Shown here one piece after another: positions 38,520 through 48,600 of a DNA stretch of 53,263 nt. The notes beneath the pieces are model-generated. The model did not search any database, had not been told where the DNA came from, and saw only the letters and a list, made by a program, of their open reading frames with translations. Numbering within the stretch: position 1 is the first letter of the stretch; each line of letters opens with the position of its first letter. Origin of the DNA: Pseudomonas frederiksbergensis (lineage in GTDB: Bacteria; Pseudomonadota; Gammaproteobacteria; Pseudomonadales; Pseudomonadaceae); the NCBI RefSeq assembly GCF_017114915.1, contig NZ_JAAUOE010000007.1, positions 51,326 through 104,588 of the forward strand, read 5' to 3'. The translations under genes and the position numbers were made by a program.

Positions 38520-40805
38520 ATGTCGTATCGCGTCGTCACCAGCCTATTGCTGCTGTTTTTAAGCGGGGGCGCCGCTGCGCAAGGTCCGGACATTTCCTAC
38601 GCTCGCGATATTCAACCGATCTTCACCGAAAAGTGCGTGGCCTGCCATGCCTGCTACGACGCCGCCTGTCAGCTCAACCTGGGCAGTGGCGAAGGGGCGG
38701 CCCGAGGCGCGACGAAGGCGCTAGTCTATGACGGCGAACGCAGCCGTGCCGCCGCGCCGACCCGGTTGTTTTATGACGCCTTCGGCAAACGTGCCTGGCA
38801 GCAAAAGGGCTTCTATTCGGTGCTCGACGCCCAAGGCAGTCAGGCGGCGCTGATGGCGCGCATGCTTGAACTAGGCCATGGAACGCCGTTGCAACCCAAC
38901 GCCAAATTGCCGGAAGAGATCGTCCTGGGCCTGAACCGGGAAACGCTGTGCGCCATGCCGGCGGAGTTCGACGGTTACGCCAGCTCCCATCCGAAAGAGG
39001 GCATGCCGCTGGCAGTCACCGGCCTGACCGATCAGCAATACCAGACGCTGCAACGCTGGCTGACCTCCGGTGCGCCGATTGATGAGCAGGGCCTGGTACC
39101 CAGCGCCAAGGAAGCCTTGCAGGTGGTGCAGTGGGAAAACCTGCTCAACGCACCGGGTGCGCGGGAAAGTCTGGTCGGGCGCTGGTTGTTCGAGCATTGG
39201 TTCCTGGCCCATCTCTATTTCAAGGACGGCGAGCCGGGGCATTTCTTTCAGTGGGTGCGTTCGCGCACGCCGACGGGGCAGCCCATCGACCTGATTAACA
39301 CTCGCCGTCCGAATGACGACCCGGGCACTCAGGTCTATTACCGTCTGTGGCCGGTGCAAGGCGTGATCGTGCACAAAACCCACATCACCTACCCGCTGAG
39401 TGCGGCGAAGATGGCGCGGGTCAAAAGCCTGTTTTACAACGGGAACTGGCAGGTCAACGCCTTGCCGGGATACGGCCCGGAGCGGCGGGCCAATCCGTTT
39501 GCCACGTTCGAGGCGATCCCGGCCCAGGCGCGTTACCAGTTCATGCTCGATAACGCCGAATACTTCGTACGCACGTTCATTCGCGGCCCGGTCTGCCGCG
39601 GCCAGATCGCCACCGACGTGATTCGCGATAACTTCTGGGCATTGTTCCAGGCCCCGGAGCATGACCTTTACATCACCGACCCGAACTATCGCGGCCAGGC
39701 CACGCCGTTGCTGGCGATGCCGGGGCAGAACGATGACGTCGGCAGCGTCCTGAGCCTGTGGCACGACTACCGCAATAAGCGTAACGAATATGAGGCCCTG
39801 CGCCGGGACAGCTATGCCGACTTGCCGGCGCCGAGCTGGTCGACCTTGTGGGCCGGCAATGACAACGCACTACTGAGTATCTTTCGGCATTTCGACAGCG
39901 CCTCGGTGACCAAGGGCCTGATCGGCGATGTGCCGCAGACGATGTGGCTGTTCGATTACCCGCTGCTGGAACGCACGTATTATCAGTTGGCGGTCAACTT
40001 CGATGTGTTCGGCAACGTGTCCCATCAGGCCCAGACCCGGCTGTACTTCGACCTGATCCGCAATGGCGCCGAGCAGAATTTCCTGCGCTTGATGCCGGCC
40101 GATTCACGCAACGGCTACCTTGACGATTGGTATCAGAACAGCGGCAAGTTCAAGATGTGGCTGGATTACGAGGACATCGACAACGACAAGCCGACGGCGC
40201 TGAATCTGGACGAAACCGATCCGAAACGCGATTTCGTCCAGCAGTTGCTGACCCGTTACGGCGACCTCAACGCCAGGCCCGACCCGATCAACCGCTGCGA
40301 CGGCGCTTATTGCTCGCGGCCGAACATTGATCTGGCGTTGCAGAACGCCGAGCAGGCCCTCAGTCGCCTGGCTTCACGCCCGGCTGCCGGTTTGAAAGTC
40401 ATCGATCAGTTGCCGGAAGCCACGGTGTTGCGCATCGAGACTCAAAGCGGCAAACGTGAGGTATACAGCCTGTTGCGCAACCGGGCTCACAGTAACGTGG
40501 CGTTTCTGCTCGGTGAATCGCTGCGTTATCAGCCGGGGCTCGACACCTTGACGATTTATCCGGGTGTTCTGAGCAGCTACCCGAACTTCATGTTCAACAT
40601 CCCGGCCGGGCAAGTGCCCGCGTTCGTCGACGAAATGGAAAACGCCAGGGACGCTGCCAGTTTCGAGAAAATCGTCGAACGCTGGGGCATTCGCCGCAGC
40701 CATCCGCAGTTCTGGCAGTATTTCCATGATCTGAGCCGGTACATCCACGACACCGATCCGGTGGAAGAGGGCGTGCTGGATATGAACCGTTATGAGAATC
40801 TCTGA
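38520..40805 (+). CDS. cti: Periplasmic fatty acid cis/trans isomerase
   Basis: A 761-residue exported heme protein. Residues 1-21 are a signal peptide (MSYRVVTSLLLLFLSGGAAAQ) and Cys39-Val-Ala-Cys-His43 is a c-type heme site. Cti converts cis-unsaturated membrane fatty acids to trans without de novo synthesis, letting Pseudomonas stiffen its membrane within minutes of solvent or heat stress. Start at 38520 is set by the signal peptide. nfuA follows 84 bases later on the same strand. Confidence 0.96.
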   Translation: MSYRVVTSLLLLFLSGGAAAQGPDISYARDIQPIFTEKCVACHACYDAACQLNLGSGEGAARGATKALVYDGERSRAAAPTRLFYDAFGKRAWQQKGFYSVLDAQGSQAALMARMLELGHGTPLQPNAKLPEEIVLGLNRETLCAMPAEFDGYASSHPKEGMPLAVTGLTDQQYQTLQRWLTSGAPIDEQGLVPSAKEALQVVQWENLLNAPGARESLVGRWLFEHWFLAHLYFKDGEPGHFFQWVRSRTPTGQPIDLINTRRPNDDPGTQVYYRLWPVQGVIVHKTHITYPLSAAKMARVKSLFYNGNWQVNALPGYGPERRANPFATFEAIPAQARYQFMLDNAEYFVRTFIRGPVCRGQIATDVIRDNFWALFQAPEHDLYITDPNYRGQATPLLAMPGQNDDVGSVLSLWHDYRNKRNEYEALRRDSYADLPAPSWSTLWAGNDNALLSIFRHFDSASVTKGLIGDVPQTMWLFDYPLLERTYYQLAVNFDVFGNVSHQAQTRLYFDLIRNGAEQNFLRLMPADSRNGYLDDWYQNSGKFKMWLDYEDIDNDKPTALNLDETDPKRDFVQQLLTRYGDLNARPDPINRCDGAYCSRPNIDLALQNAEQALSRLASRPAAGLKVIDQLPEATVLRIETQSGKREVYSLLRNRAHSNVAFLLGESLRYQPGLDTLTIYPGVLSSYPNFMFNIPAGQVPAFVDEMENARDAASFEKIVERWGIRRSHPQFWQYFHDLSRYIHDTDPVEEGVLDMNRYENL

Positions 40806-40820
40806 TGGCTGCTTTCCTGA

Positions 40821-41474
<654 letters not shown>

Positions 41475-41491
41475 GGTGTTCGCTGCGACAT

Positions 41492-41525
41492 AAAAAAACG
41501 GCGCCTCCGTGAGCGCCGTTTTTTA
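41492..41525 (+). terminator. Rho-independent terminator of nfuA
   Basis: AAAACGGCGC and GCGCCGTTTT pair around an 8-base loop, with runs of A before and T after, 17 bases past the stop. Confidence 0.92.
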
Positions 41526-41545
41526 TGGGTGAAGCTTTTAAGGAT

Positions 41546-41652
41546 GATCGTTCCTACGCTCTGCGTGGGAATGCCTCAATGGACGCTCTGCGTCCGCTCT
41601 TGGGACGCGGAGCGTCCCGGGCTGCATTCCCACGCAGAGCGTGGGAACGATC
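41546..41652. repeat. 107-bp extragenic palindrome, copy 1 (GATCGTTCC...GGAACGATC)
   Basis: Imperfect inverted repeat beginning GATCGTTCCTACGCTCTGCG and ending GCAGAGCGTGGGAACGATC, with an inner GGACGCTC/GAGCGTCC pair. A near-identical copy in the same orientation is at 49584-49691. It ends six bases past the cobM stop. Confidence 0.9.
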
Positions 41653-41658
41653 AGTGCT

Positions 41659-42405
41659 TCAGGGTCTGTATAGGTGCGCATGCCCCGCGCGATACAGCGA
41701 CGACTCACTGAAGTGATCGCTGCCCAACACCCGACCCACCAGAATCAGCGCCGTTCGGCGAAAGCCCTTGGCTTGAACCTTCTGCGCAATGTCCTCAAGC
41801 GTCCCCACCACCCAATCCTGATCCGGCCAGGTCGCCCGATGGATCACCGCGATCGGGCAATCGGCGCCGTAATGCGGCAGCAATTGGGCAAGGATCTTCT
41901 CCAGATGATTGACCCCCAGGTGGATCGCCATGGTCGCCCCGTGCTGCGCCAGGCTCCCGAGTTCTTCCCCGGCCGGCATGGCGGTCTTGTCGGCGTAACG
42001 GGTGAGAATCACGCTCTGTGACACGTCCGGCAGGGTCAGCTCGGCACCCAACAGGGCAGCGCAGGCGGCGGTGGCGGTGACGCCGGGAATGATTTCGAAA
42101 GGGATGTCGAGTTCGCGCAGGTAACGAATCTGCTCGCCAATCGCGCCATACAGGCTCGGATCGCCGGAATGCACCCGGGCCACGTCCTGGCCGTTGGCAT
42201 GGGCGCTCTTGATCAGCTCGACGATCTGTTCCAGGTGCAGCTCGGCGCTGTTGACCACCTGTTCGGCCCGGTGGCCCTCCAGCACGGCGGCGGGGACCAG
42301 GGAGCCGGCATAGATGATGACCGGGCAGCTACGAATCAGCCGCTGGCCTTTGACGGTGATCAGTTCCGGGTCGCCGGGGCCTGCGCCAATGAAGTAGACG
42401 GTCAT
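41659..42405 (-). CDS. cobM: Precorrin-4 C(11)-methyltransferase
   Basis: A 248-residue SAM-dependent tetrapyrrole methylase of aerobic cobalamin synthesis, turning precorrin-4 into precorrin-5. Family motifs: 'VYFIGAGPGDPELITVKGQRLI' at the N-terminus, 'VARVHSGDPSLYGAIGEQ', and 'IPGVTATAACAALLGAELTLP', specific to CobM/CbiF. It is the last gene of the leftward cbtB-cbtA-cobE-cobM set, 80 bases after cobE, under the cobalamin riboswitch at 43950-44155. Confidence 0.95.
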   Translation of the reverse strand: MTVYFIGAGPGDPELITVKGQRLIRSCPVIIYAGSLVPAAVLEGHRAEQVVNSAELHLEQIVELIKSAHANGQDVARVHSGDPSLYGAIGEQIRYLRELDIPFEIIPGVTATAACAALLGAELTLPDVSQSVILTRYADKTAMPAGEELGSLAQHGATMAIHLGVNHLEKILAQLLPHYGADCPIAVIHRATWPDQDWVVGTLEDIAQKVQAKGFRRTALILVGRVLGSDHFSESSLYRAGHAHLYRP

Positions 42406-42485
42406 CGTCGTTTCCTGTCAGAAAAGGGCATGGGCACACTGCAGATGAAGAATGCTCATGATCGAAGGCGGGGATTATCGGGATT

Positions 42486-42899
42486 TTACGCGGCGCTGGC
42501 CAATGCCAGGGTGGCCTGGGCGTATTTTTGTCGTGGAATCAGTAGCTTTGCCGGTGCCCGGGCCAATTGTTCGGCCAGGGCCAGCGCGGCACTTTCCGCT
42601 ACGCCGTAGCAGCCGGTGCGTTCAAATGCGATGTCCGAGTGATGGCTGAGTTGCCCTTGATAGGCCGCCAACTGTTCGCTGCTGAAGTACACCAACGGTA
42701 ATGCCAGCTGTTCGGCCAGTTCGATCAGGCCAGGTTCTTCGCGCTTCAGGTCGATGCTGGCCAGGGCCTTGATCTCATGGAGCCCGATTTGATGAGCCTG
42801 TAATGCCTGATCGAGCAGCGCCCGCAGCGTGCTGACGGGGCAGCCGCGCTGGCAGCCCAGGCCGACCACCAGGGTCGGCGCTGCGCTGACGTCCGTCAT
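42486..42899 (-). CDS. cobE: Cobalamin biosynthesis protein CobE (CbiG C-terminal family)
   Basis: A 137-residue protein of the CobE/CbiG C-terminal family ('PTLVVGLGCQRGCPVSTLRALLDQALQAHQIGLHEIKALASIDLKREEPGLIELAEQL'). It acts in the corrin ring steps of the aerobic pathway; its exact reaction is uncertain. Its ATG overlaps the cbtA stop (ATGA), so it is translationally coupled to the cobalt-uptake genes. Confidence 0.92.
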   Translation of the reverse strand: MTDVSAAPTLVVGLGCQRGCPVSTLRALLDQALQAHQIGLHEIKALASIDLKREEPGLIELAEQLALPLVYFSSEQLAAYQGQLSHHSDIAFERTGCYGVAESAALALAEQLARAPAKLLIPRQKYAQATLALASAA

Positions 42900-43600
42900 G
42901 CGCAGTATTGGCCATCGCTTTTGCGGCGGAACAACCAGGCGCTGATCAGGCCCAGGGCCAGCCAGAACGCCATGTTGGTCAGCTGCGAAGCGATTTTGAA
43001 TTGCGCTTCCAGGGCCTCCGGAGCCAGCATCGAATGGACTTCCGGTTGCGGCGCGCCGATCACATGCGGCACGGCCAGGATCGCCACACCGAGGACTTTC
43101 ATCAGCCAGTGACGGCTGAACACGATCAGCGCGATGCCTACAGCGGTGGAAGCGGCAGTGCCAATCCACCAGATCTGCCGTTGCGCCAGATCCGCCGCGG
43201 CAGTGCCCGGCAGTTCAGGTGGCAGGCCAAGCGTTGGTGCCAGCACGAAGGTCGCGTAACCGGCCAGCCCCCAGAGCAAGCCCTGAGAGGTTTTGGTCGG
43301 TGCGCGCAGGGTGTAGAGACCGGCAAGCATCAGGGCGAAACCGACTGCCACCACCAGGTTGCCGCCGGTAGTGGACAGCACGCGCTGCCAGCCGTCTTCC
43401 GGTTCCCAGGCTTCGGCATCATGGGTGTGAGCGACAGCGCCCGCGGCGTGTTCGTGGACTTCAACAGCGGCCGGCTCGGATTTTTCGTAAGTCTCGGCCT
43501 GCAAAATCAGCGGGGCGACCCAGAAGCTTTGCAGCAGGGTCAGCAGCAGGGCGGCCAGCAGCCCGGTGAACCCTGCGGTTTGCGCAATACGCTTGATCAT
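42896..43600 (-). CDS. cbtA: CbtA family probable cobalt transporter
   Basis: A 234-residue membrane protein with about five or six hydrophobic helices. A His-rich loop after the first helix ('EVHEHAAGAVAHTHDAEAWE') is a plausible metal-binding segment. CbtA/CbtB pairs are predicted cobalt importers found under B12 riboswitches. It lies 11 bases after cbtB and overlaps cobE by four bases. Confidence 0.92.
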   Translation of the reverse strand: MIKRIAQTAGFTGLLAALLLTLLQSFWVAPLILQAETYEKSEPAAVEVHEHAAGAVAHTHDAEAWEPEDGWQRVLSTTGGNLVVAVGFALMLAGLYTLRAPTKTSQGLLWGLAGYATFVLAPTLGLPPELPGTAAADLAQRQIWWIGTAASTAVGIALIVFSRHWLMKVLGVAILAVPHVIGAPQPEVHSMLAPEALEAQFKIASQLTNMAFWLALGLISAWLFRRKSDGQYCA

Positions 43601-43611
43601 CTCAGCGGGTC

Positions 43612-43815
43612 TCAATGGCACGGAAAGGCAGAGCTGTGACGGGTATCGTGGGCGGCGTTGTGCACCGCTTCGATGTGCGAGAAACCGGCGAAATACACAA
43701 GGCTGGCGCCAAGGATCGACGCACAAAAAGCGGCGGTCAGGCGTTGGCTCAGGGTTGTGGTGGTGCTGGCGATGCTCTTATCGGTGTTGCTGCCGGTGCT
43801 GCTGATGATCGACAT
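43612..43815 (-). CDS. cbtB: CbtB family probable cobalt transporter subunit
   Basis: A 67-residue protein with a Thr/Ser-rich N-terminus, one membrane helix (AAFCASILGASLVYFAGF) and a histidine-rich end ('HNAAHDTRHSSAFPCH') typical of CbtB. GAGGGAAG precedes the ATG at 43815. It is the first gene after the minus-strand cobalamin riboswitch. Confidence 0.92.
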   Translation of the reverse strand: MSIISSTGSNTDKSIASTTTTLSQRLTAAFCASILGASLVYFAGFSHIEAVHNAAHDTRHSSAFPCH

Positions 43816-43949
43816 GGCGCTTCCCTCTGGTCTGTCAGCGGGTGAATAGAGCGCATGAAAACCTCCACACGCCAAGGGCTCGCAGAGGTTTCGAACAGCG
43901 CCCGCCCACCGCGGGTTTGTTATTCAGTGAACGTAAAAGTCACTTTGTG

Positions 43950-44155
43950 TTGCGGGCCGGTCTCCGGGCTCGCGAGGGGCAGGGCTAACGCCTGGACCTG
44001 CAAGCATCACCTTCCCATGCCGTATGACAGGCACAGTGGATCTGACGCTTCACTCGCTTACCGTTGCGGGGGCAGCACCGGACTGACATGGCTTTAGAGT
44101 AAAGCACATGATTCACCGGTTTCCCGTTTCACCCTGTGAAGGGCACCCGTAACAA
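43950..44155 (-). ncRNA. Cobalamin riboswitch upstream of cbtB-cbtA-cobE-cobM
   Basis: On the minus strand the order of conserved elements is intact: 'GGTGCCCTTCACAGGGTGAA', the core 'GTGCTGCCCCCGCAACGGTA', a CACTG segment, 'GGCATGGGAAGG', and the B12 box AGCCCGGAGACCGGCC at 43970-43955. About 140 bases separate it from cbtB, including a weak AAACCTC/GAGGTTT hairpin (43858-43892) that could be part of the expression platform. B12 should switch the operon off. Confidence 0.93.
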
Positions 44156-44287
44156 GGCGTGTAGGAGAGCATGGGCGAGGGTTGGGCGTCAATTGGAACG
44201 GGTTCTCGTTTGGATGCTGATTGGCTTTTGGTAGGAGGAGGTGGCGTGCGCAGTGATTGACCCGCCCCCACACGATGCGTAGCCTTG

Positions 44288-44480
44288 CGCTCTCGAGGTT
44301 CTTCGGCGTCTGCCGAAGCTAAGAAGGGAACGCGGTCGATGCCGCGGCTGCCCCCGCAACTGTGAACGGTGATGTTCGCTGCCACGCCACTGCAAGCCCT
44401 GATCCATCAGGTTCGCGGGAAGGCGCAGCAAACGCCAGTCCAACGATTGGCACACCGTCAGCCAGGAGACCTGCCTCGAC
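44288..44480 (+). ncRNA. Cobalamin riboswitch upstream of cobW-cobN
   Basis: The plus strand shows GAGGTTCTTCGGCG, GCTGCCCCCGCAACTGTGAA, GCCACTGC, GGGAAGGCG and the B12 box AGCCAGGAGACCTGCC (44460-44475) in order. Between it and the cobW ATG (44595) lies GGTGGCG, complemented by CGCCACC about 60 bases later, just before the ribosome site, which suggests control of translation start. Confidence 0.93.
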
Positions 44481-44594
44481 ACAGATTCTCACTTTCAACC
44501 GGGCGGGGTGATCCGGTGGCGAACTCTTCAGGCACGCGCGCCCGCGTTGCCGGTCGTCGTCCCGTATGCCCGCCACCTTGCCAAAGGGCATCCG

Positions 44595-45662
44595 ATGAAA
44601 ACACTGGCCAAACTCCCCGTCACCATCGTTACCGGCTTCCTCGGCTCGGGCAAAACCACCTTGCTGCGCCACATGCTCGACAACGCCCAGGGCCGTCGCA
44701 TCGCGGTGATCGTCAACGAGTTCGGCGAGCTGGGCATCGACGGTGAGATCCTCAAGCAATGCTCGATCGGCTGCACCGAAGAGGAAGCCAGCGGTCGCGT
44801 CTATGAACTGGCCAACGGCTGCCTGTGCTGCACCGTTCAGGAAGAGTTCTTCCCGGTGATGCGCGAGCTGGTTGCTCGTCGCGGCGACCTCGACCACATT
44901 CTCATCGAAACCTCGGGCCTGGCCCTGCCAAAACCTCTGGTTCAAGCCTTCCAGTGGCCAGAAATCCGCAGCGCCTGCACCGTTGACGCGGTGATTACCG
45001 TGGTCGACAGCCCGGCCGTCGCTGCGGGGACCTTCGCCGCGTTCCCGGATCAAGTGGATGCCCAGCGCAAACTCGACCCGAACCTGGACCACGAATCGCC
45101 GCTGCATGAACTGTTCGCCGACCAATTGGCCAGCGCCGACCTGGTGATCCTCAACAAGGCCGACCTGATCAGCGCCGCAGACCTGGCCCGTGTGCGCCTG
45201 GAAGTCGCTGAAGAACTGCCGCCGGCGGTGAAAGTCATCGAAGCCAGCAGCGGTCGTCTGCCACTGGACGTGCTGATCGGCCTCGGCGCCGGTTCCGAAG
45301 AACACATCGACAGCCGCCACAGCCATCACGATCATCATCATGAAGGTGAAGACGATCATGATCACGACCATGACGCGTTCGACTCCATCTCGATCGAGCT
45401 GCCACAAGCCGACGAAAGCCTGCTGATGGACGCGCTGACGCAACTGGTGGTCCAGCATGACATTCTGCGGGTCAAGGGTTTCGCGGCGGTGCCGAACAAA
45501 CCGATGCGCCTGCTGATCCAGGGCGTAGGCACGCGTTTCGACAAACACTTCGACCGTCAGTGGGGCGTCGAAGAGGCACGCACTACGCGACTGGTGTTGA
45601 TCGGTCAGGCGCTGGACGCCGTTCAACTCGAAGCGCAATTGCGCGCTGCGCTCAGCGTTTAA
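44595..45662 (+). CDS. cobW: CobW GTPase, cobalamin-associated metallochaperone
   Basis: A 355-residue COG0523 G3E GTPase. Walker A GFLGSGKTT at 14-22, the metal-binding CxCC motif at Cys76-Leu-Cys-Cys79, NKAD guanine motif ('VILNKADL'), a long His/Asp-rich metal loop ('HSHHDHHHEGEDDHDHDHD') near residue 240, and a CobW C-terminal domain. It probably delivers cobalt to the CobN chelatase. cobN starts three bases after its stop. Confidence 0.95.
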   Translation: MKTLAKLPVTIVTGFLGSGKTTLLRHMLDNAQGRRIAVIVNEFGELGIDGEILKQCSIGCTEEEASGRVYELANGCLCCTVQEEFFPVMRELVARRGDLDHILIETSGLALPKPLVQAFQWPEIRSACTVDAVITVVDSPAVAAGTFAAFPDQVDAQRKLDPNLDHESPLHELFADQLASADLVILNKADLISAADLARVRLEVAEELPPAVKVIEASSGRLPLDVLIGLGAGSEEHIDSRHSHHDHHHEGEDDHDHDHDAFDSISIELPQADESLLMDALTQLVVQHDILRVKGFAAVPNKPMRLLIQGVGTRFDKHFDRQWGVEEARTTRLVLIGQALDAVQLEAQLRAALSV

Positions 45663-45665
45663 CCC

Positions 45666-48600
45666 ATGCACCTGCTCAGGACCCAGCCCGGCGGTTTCGT
45701 GTCGGATGACAACATTGCCGACCTTGGACAAACCCCCGCCGAGCTGGTGGTCCTGTGCAGCGGCGATTCCAGCCTGGCGTTGCTCGCCGAAGCGGCGCAG
45801 CAGCTGCCCGACGATTACCCGAGCTTGCGCCTGGCCAACCCGATGCAGGTGCAGAATCACGCCTCGGTCGATCTCTATGTCGACGAAGTGCTGCGCCACG
45901 CCAAGGTGATTCTGATCTCGCTGCATGGCGGCATCGCCTATTGGCGTTACGGCATCGAGCGTCTGGTGGAATTGTCCCGGCGCGGGGTGCAACTGATTCT
46001 GGTGCCGGGCGACGATCGCCCGGACCCGGAACTCAGCGACCTGAGCACCGTGATCCCCGAAGACCGCGACCGGCTCTGGCAGTTTTTGCGTCAGGGCGGC
46101 ATGAGCAATGCCCTGGATTTTTTCCGCTGCCTGGCCAATCGCTGGCTGGATCGCGATTACACCTGGGGCGAGCCGCAAACCCTGCCACGCACCGCGATCT
46201 ACCACCCGCAAAAAAGCCCCGCGCACCTTCAGGACTGGCAAGCCGACTGGCAGCCCGATCAACCGGTGGCGGCGGTGCTTTTTTACCGCTCGCACTTGCA
46301 GGCAGCCAACACTGGTTTCATCGATATTTTCTGCCAGCGTTTGCAGGCGGCGGGGCTCAACCCGTTGCCGATTGCGCTGGCCAGTCTGAAAGAGCCCGGC
46401 TGCCTGACGGTGGTCGAAGACCTGCTGGATGAGGTCGAGGCGGGGGTGATTCTGAACACCACCGGTTTCGCCCAGTCCAGCCCCGAAGCGCCGCACCTGC
46501 GGCCGTTTCGCCGCAACATCCCGGTGATCCAGGCGATCTGCGCCCAAGACAACGAGCCCGGTTGGCTGGCGAGCGAGCAAGGCCTCGGTCCCCGTGACCT
46601 GGCGATGCACATCGCGCTGCCGGAGCTGGACGGGCGAATCATCAGTCGGCCAATCAGCTTCAAGGATCTGGCTTGGCGCAGCGAGCGCAGTCAATCCGAC
46701 GTGGTTTGCTACCGGCCACAACCGGAACGCATGGATTTTGTCGCCGAACTGGCGCGGCGCTGGATCGATCTGGCGCGAGTGCCCAATGGCGAAAAACGCA
46801 TCGCCCTGATCCTCGCCAACTACCCGACTCGCGATGGACGAATCGGTAATGGCGTCGGTCTCGACACGCCCGCCGCGGCGCTGAACATCCTGCATGCACT
46901 GCATCAAGAAGGTTACCCGCTACCGGCCGAGTTGCCGGACAGTGGCACCGCGCTGATCCAGCAATTGCTCGGCGGTGTCAGCAATGACCTGGACACGCTT
47001 GATCAACGTCCGTGTCAGCAAAGCCTGGCGCTGGATGATTACTTTTTGATGTTCAACGCACTGCCCGACGCCAACCGCCAGGCGGTACTGGAGCGTTGGG
47101 GTGCGCCCGAAAGCGATCCGATGTTCCGTGGCGGGCGAATGATGATTGCCGGATTGCGCTTCGGCCTGACCTTCGTCGGCATTCAACCGGCGCGGGGTTA
47201 TCAGGTTGACCCGAGCGCGGTCTATCACGACCCGGACCTGGTGCCGCCCCATGGCTACCTGGCGTTCTACTTCTGGTTGCGCAACACCTACGGCGCCCAC
47301 GGCGTGATTCACGTCGGCAAGCACGGCAACCTCGAATGGCTGCCGGGCAAGGGCGTCGGGTTGTCGGAAAACTGCTGGCCCGACGCATTGCTCGGGCCGC
47401 TGCCGAACATCTATCCGTTCATCGTCAACGACCCGGGCGAGGGCGCCCAGGCCAAGCGCCGCACGCAAGCGGTGATCATCGATCACCTGATGCCGCCGCT
47501 GACCCGCGCCGAAACCTATGGTCCGCTGCGCAATCTCGAGTGGCTGGCCGACGAATATTACGAAGCGCAATTGCTCGATCCGCGCCGCGCCCGGGAACTG
47601 CAGCGCGACATTCTGCAACTGGTGCGCGATACGCACATTGACCGTGAACTGCAACTGGACGAGCCACTCGACAGCGATGCCGACGCGGCGATCTGGTTGC
47701 CGCGTCTGGACACCTACCTGTGCGACTTGAAGGAGTCGCAGATCCGCGATGGCCTGCACGTGTTTGGCGAATCGCCGGTCGGTCGGTTGCGCGTCGACAC
47801 CTTGTTGGCCTTGCTGCGCATTCCTCGCGGCGACGGTCGTGGCGCGCAGTCAAGCGTGCTGCGGGCGCTGGCCAAGGCTTTTGGATTGGGCTTCGATCCG
47901 CTGGATTGCGCCCTGGCTGAACCGTGGACCGGACCGCGTCCCGAGCCACTGGAAACCCTAACAGACGAAGTCTGGCGCACGGCGGGTGATACCCGCGAAC
48001 GTCTGGAATTGTTCGCCGCTCAACTGATCTCGCAGACTTTGAATGCCGAGGTCGAGGGACCTCAAGCCATATCCGGCCCCTGTGGGAGCGAGCCTTTGTG
48101 GCGAGGGGGCTTGCCCCCGTTGGGTCGCGAAGCGGCCCCAAAAAACGGGACTGCTGCGCAGTCCAACGGGGGCAAGCCCCCTCGCCACAAAGGCTCGCTC
48201 CCACAGACGGCGGGCTGGTCCGACGTGAGTGCGATCATCGACAGCTTGCGCGAGGTCGTTGCCCCGCGTCTGGACGCTTGTGGCCCGGCAGAAATGCGCG
48301 GCCTGCTGGACGCCCTCAGCGGTCGATTCGTCCCAGCCGGGCCGAGTGGCGCACCGAGTCGCGGGCGGCTGGACGTGCTGCCCACCGGGCGCAATTTCTA
48401 TTCGGTGGACGTGCGCAACCTGCCGACCACCACGGCGTGGCGTATCGGCTTCCAATCCGCCAACCTGATTCTTGAGCGGCATTTGCAGGACCACGGCGAT
48501 CACCTGCGTCAGCTCGGACTGTCGGTCTGGGGCACCGCGACCATGCGCACCGGCGGCGACGACATTGCCCAGGCCATGGCGTTGATGGGCGTGCGGCCGG

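Noticed and set aside
45300..45380. Simple-sequence CAC/GAT/CAT tract resembling a repeat
   Set aside because: It is the His/Asp-rich metal-binding loop of CobW, in frame and expected for the family.
44319..46907. 862-codon minus-strand frame over cobW and the start of cobN
   Set aside because: Antisense to clear cobW and cobN coding sequence and running through the plus-strand riboswitch.
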